NCBI GenBank assembly: GCA_900539835.1
Contig: UQDR01000016.1
Coordinates: 1 to 53,685 of the forward strand
Direction of reading: 5' to 3'
DNA length: 53,685 nucleotides
Origin: an uncultured Ruminococcus sp.
Lineage (GTDB): Bacteria; Bacillota; Clostridia; Oscillospirales; Ruminococcaceae
A program made the position numbers and the translations under genes. This document shows, piece by piece, positions 35,402 to 43,195 of the stretch; position 1 is the first letter of the stretch; each line of letters opens with the position of its first letter. The notes beneath the pieces were generated by a model. It was not told the origin of the DNA, ran no database searches, and worked only from the letters and a program-made list of their open reading frames with translations.

Positions 35402-36001
35402 ATGGAATATACAAAATATACTAAAGAAAGTTGGAAAGGAAGCGTCATAACTTCTCCCCTGCCGCCAACTTTGGTTACCTGCGGAACTATTGAAAAGCCA
35501 AATGTTTTTACCGTCGCTTGGACAGGTATACTAAACACACAGCCCCCCGTTACATATATATCTGTAAGACCTGAGCGGTATTCATATAATCTGATTAAAA
35601 ACAACGGTGAATTTGTTATTAATCTTACAACAGAGGAATTAGTTAAGGCTGTAGATTTCTGCGGTGTTAAATCAGGGAGAAATACAGACAAATTTAAAGA
35701 TATGAATTTATCTGCACAGAAGGCCTTTACAGTCAAAGCTCCCATATTGGAGCAATCCCCTGTTAATATAGAATGTAAAGTACGTGAAATCGTTGAGCTG
35801 GGTACACATCATATGTTTATAGCCGATATCACCGCAGTCGACGCTGCCGTTGAATTATTAGATAAAAACGGAAGGCTTGAATTAGACAAAGCCGGATTGT
35901 TGGCATATTCTCATGGAGAATATTTTTCTCTCGGTAAAAAACTTGGTTCATTCGGCTTCTCAGTTAAAAAGAAAAAGAAAAAAGTTAAAAGAGGTCACTG
36001 A
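35402..36001 (+). CDS. Flavin reductase family protein (FMN-binding split barrel)
   Basis: At 199 residues this matches the flavin reductase/flavoredoxin-like family. Visible markers are SPLPPTLVTCGT, the FTVAWTGILNTQPPVTYISV strand pair, the RYSYNLIKNNGEFVINL block and CGVKSGRNTDKF. Such proteins bind FMN and reduce flavins or transfer electrons. The C-terminal tail is a run of Lys (VKKKKKKVKRGH), which is unusual and may be a nucleic-acid or membrane-surface contact. A terminator shared with the converging gene follows. Confidence 0.85.
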   Translation: MEYTKYTKESWKGSVITSPLPPTLVTCGTIEKPNVFTVAWTGILNTQPPVTYISVRPERYSYNLIKNNGEFVINLTTEELVKAVDFCGVKSGRNTDKFKDMNLSAQKAFTVKAPILEQSPVNIECKVREIVELGTHHMFIADITAVDAAVELLDKNGRLELDKAGLLAYSHGEYFSLGKKLGSFGFSVKKKKKKVKRGH

Positions 36002-36026
36002 ATAAAAATCAGTGACCTCTTTTTTA
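35987..36026. terminator. Bidirectional terminator after the flavin reductase-like gene
   Basis: AAAAGAGGTCACTGA (35987-36001) and TCAGTGACCTCTTTT form a 15-bp perfect stem with a T run. It serves converging genes ending at 36001 and 36024. Confidence 0.9.
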
Positions 36027-36455
36027 AATATATCCCAGCAAATCTTTCATATAATTTTGTTCAACATCAATGATTTCTTTTGCAAGCTTCCTGCTTTCGG
36101 GTGCAGCATCAGTATATTTATTCATATATTGCCCAACAGATTTTATACCCATATGACATCCGTCAAGCATAATTTCAGCTATCTTTTGTGTGCTGTCATC
36201 ATTCAGCATTTTCATATCAATGCTCATTTTAGAAAAAGCTGTCGCCAATGGCTTAGGGTCTTTTTCGTCTGCACCATATTTATTGAGCATTTCATGACAC
36301 TGATCTCCAAGCTTGATATGCTTTCCGTTGTATTCATCAATTACCTGCTTGAACTTATCATCTCTTATATGCGGATAAAGCTGTTCCATACTGTTTGTGG
36401 CATATTTACAGCCCTGATTACATGCCTTTAACAATGAAATAGTATTTTTATTCAT
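36024..36455 (-). CDS. Hypothetical helical protein (four-helix-bundle-like)
   Basis: The 143-residue protein is predicted all-helical: ISLLKACNQGCKYATNSMEQL, a central GDQCHEMLNKYG, DDSTQKIAEIMLDGCHMGIKSV and EIIDVEQNYMKDLLGYI. The spacing resembles small ferritin-like or PA2169/DUF2383-type bundles, but no full metal-ligand set (E, ExxH pairs) can be traced, so I do not assign a function. A second stem-loop (36471-36487) lies upstream. Confidence 0.6.
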   Translation of the reverse strand: MNKNTISLLKACNQGCKYATNSMEQLYPHIRDDKFKQVIDEYNGKHIKLGDQCHEMLNKYGADEKDPKPLATAFSKMSIDMKMLNDDSTQKIAEIMLDGCHMGIKSVGQYMNKYTDAAPESRKLAKEIIDVEQNYMKDLLGYI

Positions 36456-36515
36456 TTAATCACAACCTTTCTGCATTTATTATGCAGAGAAAACTGCAAT
36501 TTATACTTAAAAATA

Positions 36516-38402
36516 TTACATGCCGCCTCTTCCAAAAGGTCTGCCGCTGCCCATTCCACCAAATGAACCGTTTGATGTTACAATGGAACTAATGGTTATT
36601 TCCTCGGAAATATCTCCTGCTGTTATAGTATAAGTTCCCTTCTGGAGCTTATCACAGCTGAATACTACAGATTGAAAATCTTTTTCAGGTGTATAGCTTA
36701 TAACCGTATTGCCTTTAGAGTCACTAATCTTAACCACTGTTCCACATGGAACATTTGTACTCAAATTGTGAAGAACGGAATACTGTGTAGAATTTTCTTC
36801 CCCAAAACCCTCAGCCATGCCTGTTGATCCACATGCTACAATTGTTCCTCCGGTAATCCAAGCCGAAGCGCCATCGCCGTAATCTATAGCGCCGTTGCCA
36901 TTATCAGTAGGACCGTTTATATAAAGCTCGCCGCCTGACATAATAAAGTTCCCATTAGAATCAACACCGTCTCCTGAAGCGTTTATAACAGTTTTGCCGT
37001 CTGATATGGTCAGTAAATAATCAGAAGTATCACTGTTGAATTTGTCCATACCCATTCTGTCAGAAGATCCGGTATCAGAACCGCCTGCTGCATTAATGCC
37101 GTCATCAGAGGCATTTACCCTTATATCTCCGCCTTGAATTTCAACAGTTACACCTTCAAGTCCTTCATAGCTCTTTTCCACATTAATAATGCCGTCTGTT
37201 ATAAGCAAATTTCCGTCAGCATGCACTCCGTCATCCCCGGATAAAAGTGTTAAGCTTCCGCCTGAAAAAACAATATCCCCATTACAATGAACAGAATCAT
37301 CTGATGAATCAATATTGAATGTTCCGCCTTTAATATTAATCTGCTGTTCAGCTTTCAAAGCTTTTGCAGAATCGCTTTTCAAATCTGATGCAGCTTCGCC
37401 AGTATTATTTGCTGTTGGTTGAAACATCATATCATCATTTGGTTTTCCGTCAGGCTTTACCATATCTCCGTTTTGCGGCTGCATATCAGGCATATTTCCG
37501 CCCCATCTACCCCAATTCTCATTAGGCCTACCGTTAGAATTCATGCTGGCATTTTCGCTTCCGCCCCCGGTGGTTATATTAAATTCGCCGTCCTCAATTT
37601 CCAAAATTTGGGCAGACTTAATTCCGTCATTTCCTGCCGTTAAATTAAAATTTCCGCCTGTAATTTTAATTGCACCCTTGTCGCTTTCCTCATTATTACC
37701 GGACTTAACTGCGTTTGAGCCTGCATTGATATCAAATGTGCCTTCACTGATTTGTATACTGTCTTTTCCGTATATTCCTCCGAAGGCAGAAGTTATTGCA
37801 TATTCCCCTCCTGTAATAATCAAATCATCCTTGCATATGATACCATGCTTATAATTAGCTTTTATCGTAAGTTTTCCTGAACCGTTAAAGGTCAGATCCG
37901 AACGGGAGAATATTGCGCCGTCAACATTTGAATCATCTTCTCCAAGATTATAGCTTTCTCCGTCTGTAAGATTATTTTCAGTTCCGTCTTCAAGAGTTAT
38001 AAAAACCTTGTCAGCTTTCTTAATAAAAACAGGTGCATTATCTGAACAGTTTATGCTTGCATTATTAAGCACAATCTTAACTTTTGAATTTTTGTCTGTA
38101 TCCACAACTACTCTGCCGTTTGTCATTTCACCTGATAATACATAAGTTCCTGCTGCTGTAATTGTGATAATACCATCATTTTCAGCGGCACCGCTCCCTG
38201 TTATATCTGCTGATGTTCCGTTAAGCTTTATATTTACAGCGCCACTTTCTTCATATCCTACATCAATGTCTTCAGCTTCAATTTCGGAAGCTATGGATGA
38301 TAAATCGCTGTTTTTCTGAGTCTTTTTGCATCCTACAGCCGAGCATAAAGTTAAAATCACTGCAACAAAAAGAGCAAGGTTCTTTTTTATTTCTTTATTC
38401 AT
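36516..38402 (-). CDS. Cthe_2159-like beta-helix lipoprotein (carbohydrate-binding, DUF4353)
   Basis: The 628-residue product has a lipoprotein signal (ALFVAVILTLCSAVGC, Cys25). A repetitive beta-helix follows, with many copies of a G-(G/N)-x-(F/I)-x-I-x-(S/A) rung pattern, e.g. ITGGEYAITSAFGGIYG and ISEGTFDINAGSNAVKSG. This is the Cthe_2159/DUF4353 type, whose founding member binds acidic polygalacturonate and Ca2+ at the surface. A low-complexity Asn/Gly/Met insert (about 285-340) and a Gly-rich end (GGMGSGRPFGRGGM) interrupt it. It is the last gene of the VTC-DUF4956 operon. The surface location and operon link are clear; the ligand is unknown. Confidence 0.85.
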   Translation of the reverse strand: MNKEIKKNLALFVAVILTLCSAVGCKKTQKNSDLSSIASEIEAEDIDVGYEESGAVNIKLNGTSADITGSGAAENDGIITITAAGTYVLSGEMTNGRVVVDTDKNSKVKIVLNNASINCSDNAPVFIKKADKVFITLEDGTENNLTDGESYNLGEDDSNVDGAIFSRSDLTFNGSGKLTIKANYKHGIICKDDLIITGGEYAITSAFGGIYGKDSIQISEGTFDINAGSNAVKSGNNEESDKGAIKITGGNFNLTAGNDGIKSAQILEIEDGEFNITTGGGSENASMNSNGRPNENWGRWGGNMPDMQPQNGDMVKPDGKPNDDMMFQPTANNTGEAASDLKSDSAKALKAEQQINIKGGTFNIDSSDDSVHCNGDIVFSGGSLTLLSGDDGVHADGNLLITDGIINVEKSYEGLEGVTVEIQGGDIRVNASDDGINAAGGSDTGSSDRMGMDKFNSDTSDYLLTISDGKTVINASGDGVDSNGNFIMSGGELYINGPTDNGNGAIDYGDGASAWITGGTIVACGSTGMAEGFGEENSTQYSVLHNLSTNVPCGTVVKISDSKGNTVISYTPEKDFQSVVFSCDKLQKGTYTITAGDISEEITISSIVTSNGSFGGMGSGRPFGRGGM

Positions 38403-38414
38403 AATTACCCCCTG

Positions 38415-39089
38415 TTAAAGCTGTTCAAAATTTGATACAGGTCTGCCGCAGCTTATTTCAAGATTTCCGTTCCTACACCTGATCTCATCAATCATTTTCT
38501 TTTCTTCCAATTGATTTTTTAGTATAATATCATAGCTAAGCTTATACAAGCTTCCCATATTTGAAGTCTTAACACCTGTAAGCTTACATTTTGATGTATA
38601 TTTTTCAAATATATCATCAAAAACATCTGAATAATCAAGGCTTTCGGGTATTGTAATTTTTAATTCCTTTTCAGATATTTTATTTTCTCCGAAAGAAATG
38701 TATGAATACAAAAGATTTATTCCGCAAAGTATCAATGTAAAGATCACCGCAATCATAATATTTCCTGTTCCGGTTGCAATACCCGCTGCCATTGCAAGGA
38801 AAATGCTGCATATATCTTTTGCGGTACCCGGCACAGATCGGAATCTGATTAAACTGAATGCTCCCATAACAGCGACACCTGTTCCGAGATTTCCGTTAAC
38901 CAGCATTATTACCATTTGGACTATTGCAGGAAGCAAAGCAAGAGTAATCACAAAGCTTTTTGAGGCCTTGCTTTTATGCTTAAATACACAAGCAATGATA
39001 AAGCCAAGCGCTAACGAAGCAGCTGTACATATTAAAAAATCAGTTATTGTAATTGAAGAATTATTTACGTCTGAAAATAAATTAAGCAC
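38415..39089 (-). CDS. DUF4956 domain-containing membrane protein
   Basis: The 224-residue protein has about four membrane helices in its first ~130 residues, with the family-typical GTGVAVMGAFSLIRFRSVPG block and a following helix MIAVIFTLILCGINLLYS. A cytoplasmic C-terminal ferredoxin-like half contains KITIPESLDYSDVFDDIF. Family function is unknown; members accompany VTC-domain polyphosphate polymerases and surface proteins. It overlaps the VTC gene by 8 bp and is 12 bp from the lipoprotein gene. Confidence 0.88.
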   Translation of the reverse strand: MLNLFSDVNNSSITITDFLICTAASLALGFIIACVFKHKSKASKSFVITLALLPAIVQMVIMLVNGNLGTGVAVMGAFSLIRFRSVPGTAKDICSIFLAMAAGIATGTGNIMIAVIFTLILCGINLLYSYISFGENKISEKELKITIPESLDYSDVFDDIFEKYTSKCKLTGVKTSNMGSLYKLSYDIILKNQLEEKKMIDEIRCRNGNLEISCGRPVSNFEQL

Positions 39090-39807
39090 AATTATTCACC
39101 CTATCTTTCTTTGATTTAGTTTCTTTTGTTTTTAAATAGGCTTTGCCGTATTTTGAAAATGATGACGGATAAATTTCAAGTTCATCAAGCATATGAGACA
39201 GCCACAACGGAAAAGCTCCCAGAACCTTAATTTCCATTAAGCACTGACTGGGATTTAGCAGCTCACTGCCCCACACCCCTTTATCAAGCTCCAACTCATT
39301 CTCACGGTAAGTTATTTTTCTGTCGAATGTAATACGCAGGCTTTTATCCATAATTCCGTAAAATGCATTTCGCTCATATGAAATAAACATAGCCGGAGCA
39401 ATATGGGGATAATAACTGAGAAAATATTTAAGCTCATTTTCTATTTGAACATTCTTCTTTGCAGAAAAATTATCATTGAAAAAAGCTTTGGACTGGTCAA
39501 GGGTCATATCCGAACGTCTTTTATAGACAATTCCCTTATATTTTTTCTTCAACTCAACAAAAACTGTACTATTCCCGTCAGGAATCCCATAGCTTCTTAC
39601 CCTTAATTTTTCTTTGTAAATCGGCTTCTCCAATGACTTTCTTATGAGTCGGTGATCCGGAGTATCATAATAAATATTACAGATCGTACTCCTGCCGTAT
39701 TTATCGGGAACGACATATTTGCTAAGCATTTTCATCAATATTTGATATTTTTCTTCAGTTATGATATATTTCTTTTCAAATCTCTGAAATACGTCCTGAA
39801 ACGCCAT
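39082..39807 (-). CDS. VTC domain polyphosphate polymerase-like protein
   Basis: This 241-residue protein is a CYTH/VTC tunnel-fold enzyme, related to the catalytic domain of yeast Vtc4, which makes polyphosphate from ATP. Expected charged tunnel residues are present: FEKKYIITEEKY, EKLRVRSYG (Arg-x-Arg), FVELKKKYKG, SYERNAFYG, ITFDRKITYR and CLMEIKVLG (Glu-x-Lys). Nothing catalytic appears lost. It is the first gene of the operon, with GGAGGT before the ATG and a predicted regulator box upstream. No SPX domain is attached. Substrate is inferred from the family. Confidence 0.88.
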   Translation of the reverse strand: MAFQDVFQRFEKKYIITEEKYQILMKMLSKYVVPDKYGRSTICNIYYDTPDHRLIRKSLEKPIYKEKLRVRSYGIPDGNSTVFVELKKKYKGIVYKRRSDMTLDQSKAFFNDNFSAKKNVQIENELKYFLSYYPHIAPAMFISYERNAFYGIMDKSLRITFDRKITYRENELELDKGVWGSELLNPSQCLMEIKVLGAFPLWLSHMLDELEIYPSSFSKYGKAYLKTKETKSKKDRVNNCA

Positions 39808-39839
39808 TGATTTTACCTCCGTTTCTTTGTTCTGATTTA

Positions 39840-39872
39840 ATTATAAGATCCTTACTTTAAATTTACTTTAAA
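39840..39872 (-). promoter_or_regulatory. Response-regulator box and promoter of the VTC operon
   Basis: On the minus strand TTTAAAGTAAA and TTTAAAGTAAG stand in tandem (39851-39872, 11-bp period), then 5 nt, then TATAAT (39840-39845). Tandem 11-bp repeats are the usual target of OmpR/PhoB-type regulators. The same layout occurs before the regulator gene at 41889-41921. Confidence 0.7.
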
Positions 39873-39920
39873 GAAAAAGCGAGAAGTGCTAATAAAAATT
39901 TAACACTTACCCGCTTAATT

Positions 39921-41192
39921 TTATTTTAATGAAACTTCAAATGCAATACCGCCCTTTACGTTTACTGCACTGATCTTTCCTTTGTGTAATTCAACTATAG
40001 ATTTGGCAATTGAAAGACCGATTCCATATCCTCCGGTTTCCCTGGACCTTGATGGATCAGAACGATAAAACCTGTCAAATAACATATTTAAATTGTCATT
40101 AGGCAAATTCCCACATTGATTAAAGACTCTTAACATATATCCTTTGGATAATTTTTTCAGCGAAACTTTTATTTTACCGCCTTCGTCAGTATATTTAACT
40201 GCATTATCCAAAAGCACAGATACAAGCTGTCTTATTGCGCCCTCATCACCCACATAAGTCAAATCGTCCTCAATATCCAGCTCAGCTGTTTTATTTCTGG
40301 TCTGTGCTAATGTCACAAATGAAGCAGAAACATCATATACGGCATCACTCAAATTGAATGCTAAAAACACCGGTTTTATTTCCTCATCCATTTTGGCAAG
40401 AGTGATAAGCTGTTTAACTAAATCAGATAATCGTTTTACCTGATTTTTGATGCTGTCTGACCATTCGCTTTTGCCGTGTATCATTTCAATTACTTCATTA
40501 TTTGCTGAGATAATTGCCAGAGGTGTTTTTATTTCATGTCCTGCGTCTGTTATAAATCTGCTCTGCTTTTCCATTGAAATAATATACGGTCTGACTGCAC
40601 GCTTTGAAATTATTATGAGCACAATACTGAAAATTGCAAACGCTCCAATTGCAATAAAACAGGAAATAGCCAAAAAACGATATTTTGTATCAAGCTGCAT
40701 ACTGCAATCCACAAATACGATAAGCTTATTTTCATTATTATTTTTAACAAGATATCGATAATTGTTTAAATATCCGCTTTTCTTTCCGCTGTCAAGCACA
40801 TCCTGACCGTAAGACTTTGCAGTATCTGAATCTATTGCGGCAATATGAGCAGTATCAATTTTTTCTATGTCATTGCTGCTGTCGGCTTCAACAACAAAAT
40901 ACCTTGTTATATAGCGAGTTTCTGCATTAAATCCTTTTTCAAACATAGGTTTATCAAACATGCTTCCATTTGGATTTCCTGAAAACTCACTTTCTTGATA
41001 TTTATCTTTTTTCATATCTTTGGGTTCAGGAAATTTACCGTTGTTTTCAACCAATATGTTAATCAAATTATCCGTCTCTTTATTTATCTGATGAAAATTA
41101 ACAGCGTTAATTGCACCGATAATAATTATTTCAACTGCTATCAAGGTTATAAGGGTAATAAGTATAAACTTCCTGCGAAACTTTTTAATCAT
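39921..41192 (-). CDS. Sensor histidine kinase
   Basis: The 423-residue kinase has two membrane helices (about 10-31 and 173-196) around an extracytoplasmic sensor region of about 140 residues. A HisKA domain follows, with His219 in TDAGHEIKTPLAIISA. The ATPase domain shows LLDNAVKYTDEGG (N box), MLFDRFYRSDPSRSRETGG and YGIGLSIAKSIVELHKG. The gene overlaps the regulator by 8 bp. The sensor region is unlike known families that I can name. Target genes are probably the VTC operon downstream. Confidence 0.93.
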   Translation of the reverse strand: MIKKFRRKFILITLITLIAVEIIIIGAINAVNFHQINKETDNLINILVENNGKFPEPKDMKKDKYQESEFSGNPNGSMFDKPMFEKGFNAETRYITRYFVVEADSSNDIEKIDTAHIAAIDSDTAKSYGQDVLDSGKKSGYLNNYRYLVKNNNENKLIVFVDCSMQLDTKYRFLAISCFIAIGAFAIFSIVLIIISKRAVRPYIISMEKQSRFITDAGHEIKTPLAIISANNEVIEMIHGKSEWSDSIKNQVKRLSDLVKQLITLAKMDEEIKPVFLAFNLSDAVYDVSASFVTLAQTRNKTAELDIEDDLTYVGDEGAIRQLVSVLLDNAVKYTDEGGKIKVSLKKLSKGYMLRVFNQCGNLPNDNLNMLFDRFYRSDPSRSRETGGYGIGLSIAKSIVELHKGKISAVNVKGGIAFEVSLK

Positions 41193-41862
41193 TTATTTCC
41201 TCCAAGGTATATCCTACGCCTCTGACAGCCTTGATACGAATATCAGCGTCAAGCAAAGCAAGCTTTTTTCTTAAATATGAAACATAAACCCAAACTACGT
41301 TTATTTCAGAATCTGAATCAAAGCCCCAGATTCTGTCCATAAACTTTTCTGTTGAAATCAGCACATTAGGATTAGACATAAGCATTTCCATCATCTGATA
41401 TTCTTTGTTTGTAAGTCTGAAGGAACCTTTTTTACCCTTCAGCTCAAAGTTTTCACGATTAAGGGTAATGTTGCCTGCACTCAGCAAATCAGAAGCAATA
41501 TTAGGCTTTCGCCTTGTTATTGCTCTTAGGCGTGCAAGTAATTCTCCCATAGCAAATGGCTTTGTGAGGTAATCATCAGCGCCCGAATCAAGGCCTGCAA
41601 TTCTGTCACATACCTCAGACTTGGCTGTAAGCAAGATTACAGGCGTTTGACAGCCTTTTTCCCTAAGACTTCTCAACGCTTCGATTCCGTCCATAACAGG
41701 CATCATTATATCAAGGATTATACAGTCATAATTATCAGTAAGTCCATATTCGTATGCTTCTTTACCATTATAAACTGCGTCAACAGAATAATTGTTATGC
41801 TTTAATACAGCGGAAAGGGCATTGGAAAGCTCACGCTCATCTTCAGCAAGTAAAATTCTCAT
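41185..41862 (-). CDS. OmpR/PhoB-family response regulator
   Basis: The 225-residue protein has a receiver domain with phospho-acceptor Asp51 (DCIILDIMMP) and the conserved TAKSE and YLTKPFAMGELLARL blocks. A winged-helix DNA-binding domain follows (LTNKEYQMMEMLM, DSEINVVWVYVSYLRKKL, IKAVRGVGYTLE). The start is ATG 41862, preceded by GGAGGG. Its own promoter carries the same tandem 11-bp box as the VTC operon, suggesting autoregulation. Confidence 0.94.
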   Translation of the reverse strand: MRILLAEDERELSNALSAVLKHNNYSVDAVYNGKEAYEYGLTDNYDCIILDIMMPVMDGIEALRSLREKGCQTPVILLTAKSEVCDRIAGLDSGADDYLTKPFAMGELLARLRAITRRKPNIASDLLSAGNITLNRENFELKGKKGSFRLTNKEYQMMEMLMSNPNVLISTEKFMDRIWGFDSDSEINVVWVYVSYLRKKLALLDADIRIKAVRGVGYTLEEIND

Positions 41863-41888
41863 GTAAAATCCCTCCTATACATAATTCT

Positions 41889-41921
41889 ATTTTAATCATT
41901 TCACCTTAAAATAACTTTAAA
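41889..41921 (-). promoter_or_regulatory. Response-regulator box and promoter of the two-component operon
   Basis: On the minus strand TTTAAAGTTAT and TTTAAGGTGAA are in tandem (41900-41921), then 5 nt, then TAAAAT (41889-41894). Spacing is identical to the box before the VTC operon. Confidence 0.65.
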
Positions 41922-41952
41922 ATAATTATATCATATAACAAAGATGCAGACA

Positions 41953-41988
41953 ATAAAAAATCCGACTTGGAACAAACCAAATCGGATT
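41953..41988 (-). terminator. Rho-independent terminator of the heat-shock operon
   Basis: On the minus strand AATCCGATTTGG pairs with CCAAGTCGGATT around a 6-nt loop and is followed by a T run. It lies just after dnaJ. Confidence 0.9.
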
Positions 41989-41993
41989 ATGTT

Positions 41994-43130
41994 TTATTTA
42001 AATTTTTCTTTCAGCTTTTCAAAGAAGCTCTGACGTTTTTGATAATTCTTTTCACCCAAGGATTCATCAAATTTACTGATAATATCCTTTTGCTCCTTTG
42101 TCAGATTTTTAGGAACCTCGATACCTATACGTACATAATGGTCGCCTCTGCTCTTCTGATAAAGCCTCTGTACGCCCTTTTCACGAAGCCTGAACACTGT
42201 TCCTGCCTGAGTGCCTTCCGGAATATTATACTTTACTTTTCCGTCAATTGTCGGAACAACAATTTCACTGCCGAGAACCGCCTGTCCATAAGTAATCGGA
42301 ATATCCGTCCATATATCAAAGCCTTTTCTTTCAAAAATAGGATCAGGACGAACATTAACTAGAATATGCAAATCACCGTTAGATCCGCCGTTAATTCCGC
42401 AGTGTCCACCTCCGGAAACTCTCAATGTCTGACCATCGTCAATACCGGCAGGAATCTCAATTTCTTTTGTAGTTGCCTTCTTGACCATTCCCTTTCCGGA
42501 GCATGATTTACACGGTGAATCTATAATTTTACCCTTGCCGCCGCACTTGTTGCATCTTGCCGTCTGTGCGATATTTCCGAACGGAGTTCTTTGAGTGATT
42601 CGTACCGATCCTGTACCGCCGCAGTCAGGACAAGTTTTAGGCGCAGTACCTGCCTGAGCACCTGAACCGTGACAATCCGGACACTGCTCCATTCTGTTAA
42701 GACGAACAGTTTTCTTTACGCCTTTACAGGCTTCCATAAAATCAATATTTATACGAGCCTCAATGTCATCGCCCTGTCTTGGAGCATTAGGGTTAGACTG
42801 ACGTCCTCCGCCAAAACCGAATCCGCCGAAAAATGAATTCAATATATCGTCCATTCCACCAAAGCCGCCGAAGCCTCCGCCCTGACCTGCACCGAAATTG
42901 GGATCAACACCTGCATGACCAAATTGATCATACTTCGCTCTTTTATCAGGGTCAGAGAGCACTTCATAAGCTTCGTTTGCTTCCTTAAACTTTGCCTCAC
43001 ATTCCTTATCATCAGGGTGCAGGTCGGGGTGATATTGCTTTGCCAGTTTACGATAAGCCTTTTTCAGTTCATCGTCAGAAGCACCCTTTGAAACACCCAG
43101 CACCTCATAATAATCTCTTTTGTCTGCCAT
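41994..43130 (-). CDS. dnaJ: Chaperone protein DnaJ
   Basis: DnaJ delivers unfolded proteins to DnaK and stimulates its ATPase. The J domain has the HPD motif (KQYHPDLHPDD). A Gly/Phe-rich linker (GGFGGFGGMDDIL) follows, then four CxxCxGxG zinc repeats (CPDCHGSG, CPDCGGTG, CNKCGGKG, CKSCSGKG) and the C-terminal substrate-binding domains. Length is 378 residues. It is the last gene of the hrcA-grpE-dnaK-dnaJ operon, 65 bp after dnaK. Confidence 0.97.
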   Translation of the reverse strand: MADKRDYYEVLGVSKGASDDELKKAYRKLAKQYHPDLHPDDKECEAKFKEANEAYEVLSDPDKRAKYDQFGHAGVDPNFGAGQGGGFGGFGGMDDILNSFFGGFGFGGGRQSNPNAPRQGDDIEARINIDFMEACKGVKKTVRLNRMEQCPDCHGSGAQAGTAPKTCPDCGGTGSVRITQRTPFGNIAQTARCNKCGGKGKIIDSPCKSCSGKGMVKKATTKEIEIPAGIDDGQTLRVSGGGHCGINGGSNGDLHILVNVRPDPIFERKGFDIWTDIPITYGQAVLGSEIVVPTIDGKVKYNIPEGTQAGTVFRLREKGVQRLYQKSRGDHYVRIGIEVPKNLTKEQKDIISKFDESLGEKNYQKRQSFFEKLKEKFK

Positions 43131-43153
43131 AAAACTACTCCTTATACAGCCTA

Positions 43154-43181
43154 ACCGCAGAGCTAAAAATAACTCTGCGGT
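43154..43181. promoter_or_regulatory. Stem-loop between dnaK and dnaJ
   Basis: ACCGCAGAG and CTCTGCGGT form a 9-bp GC-rich stem with a 10-nt loop and no T run. It could lower read-through into dnaJ or protect the dnaK 3' end. Confidence 0.55.
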
Positions 43182-43195
43182 CGGATTATATCAAT

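Noticed and set aside
36024..36455. Ferritin or hemerythrin-like metal protein
   Set aside because: All-helical, but the expected spaced Glu/His ligands cannot be traced.
37419..37854. Plus-strand frames opposite the beta-helix lipoprotein gene
   Set aside because: They arise from the repetitive codons of the lipoprotein and have no start signals.
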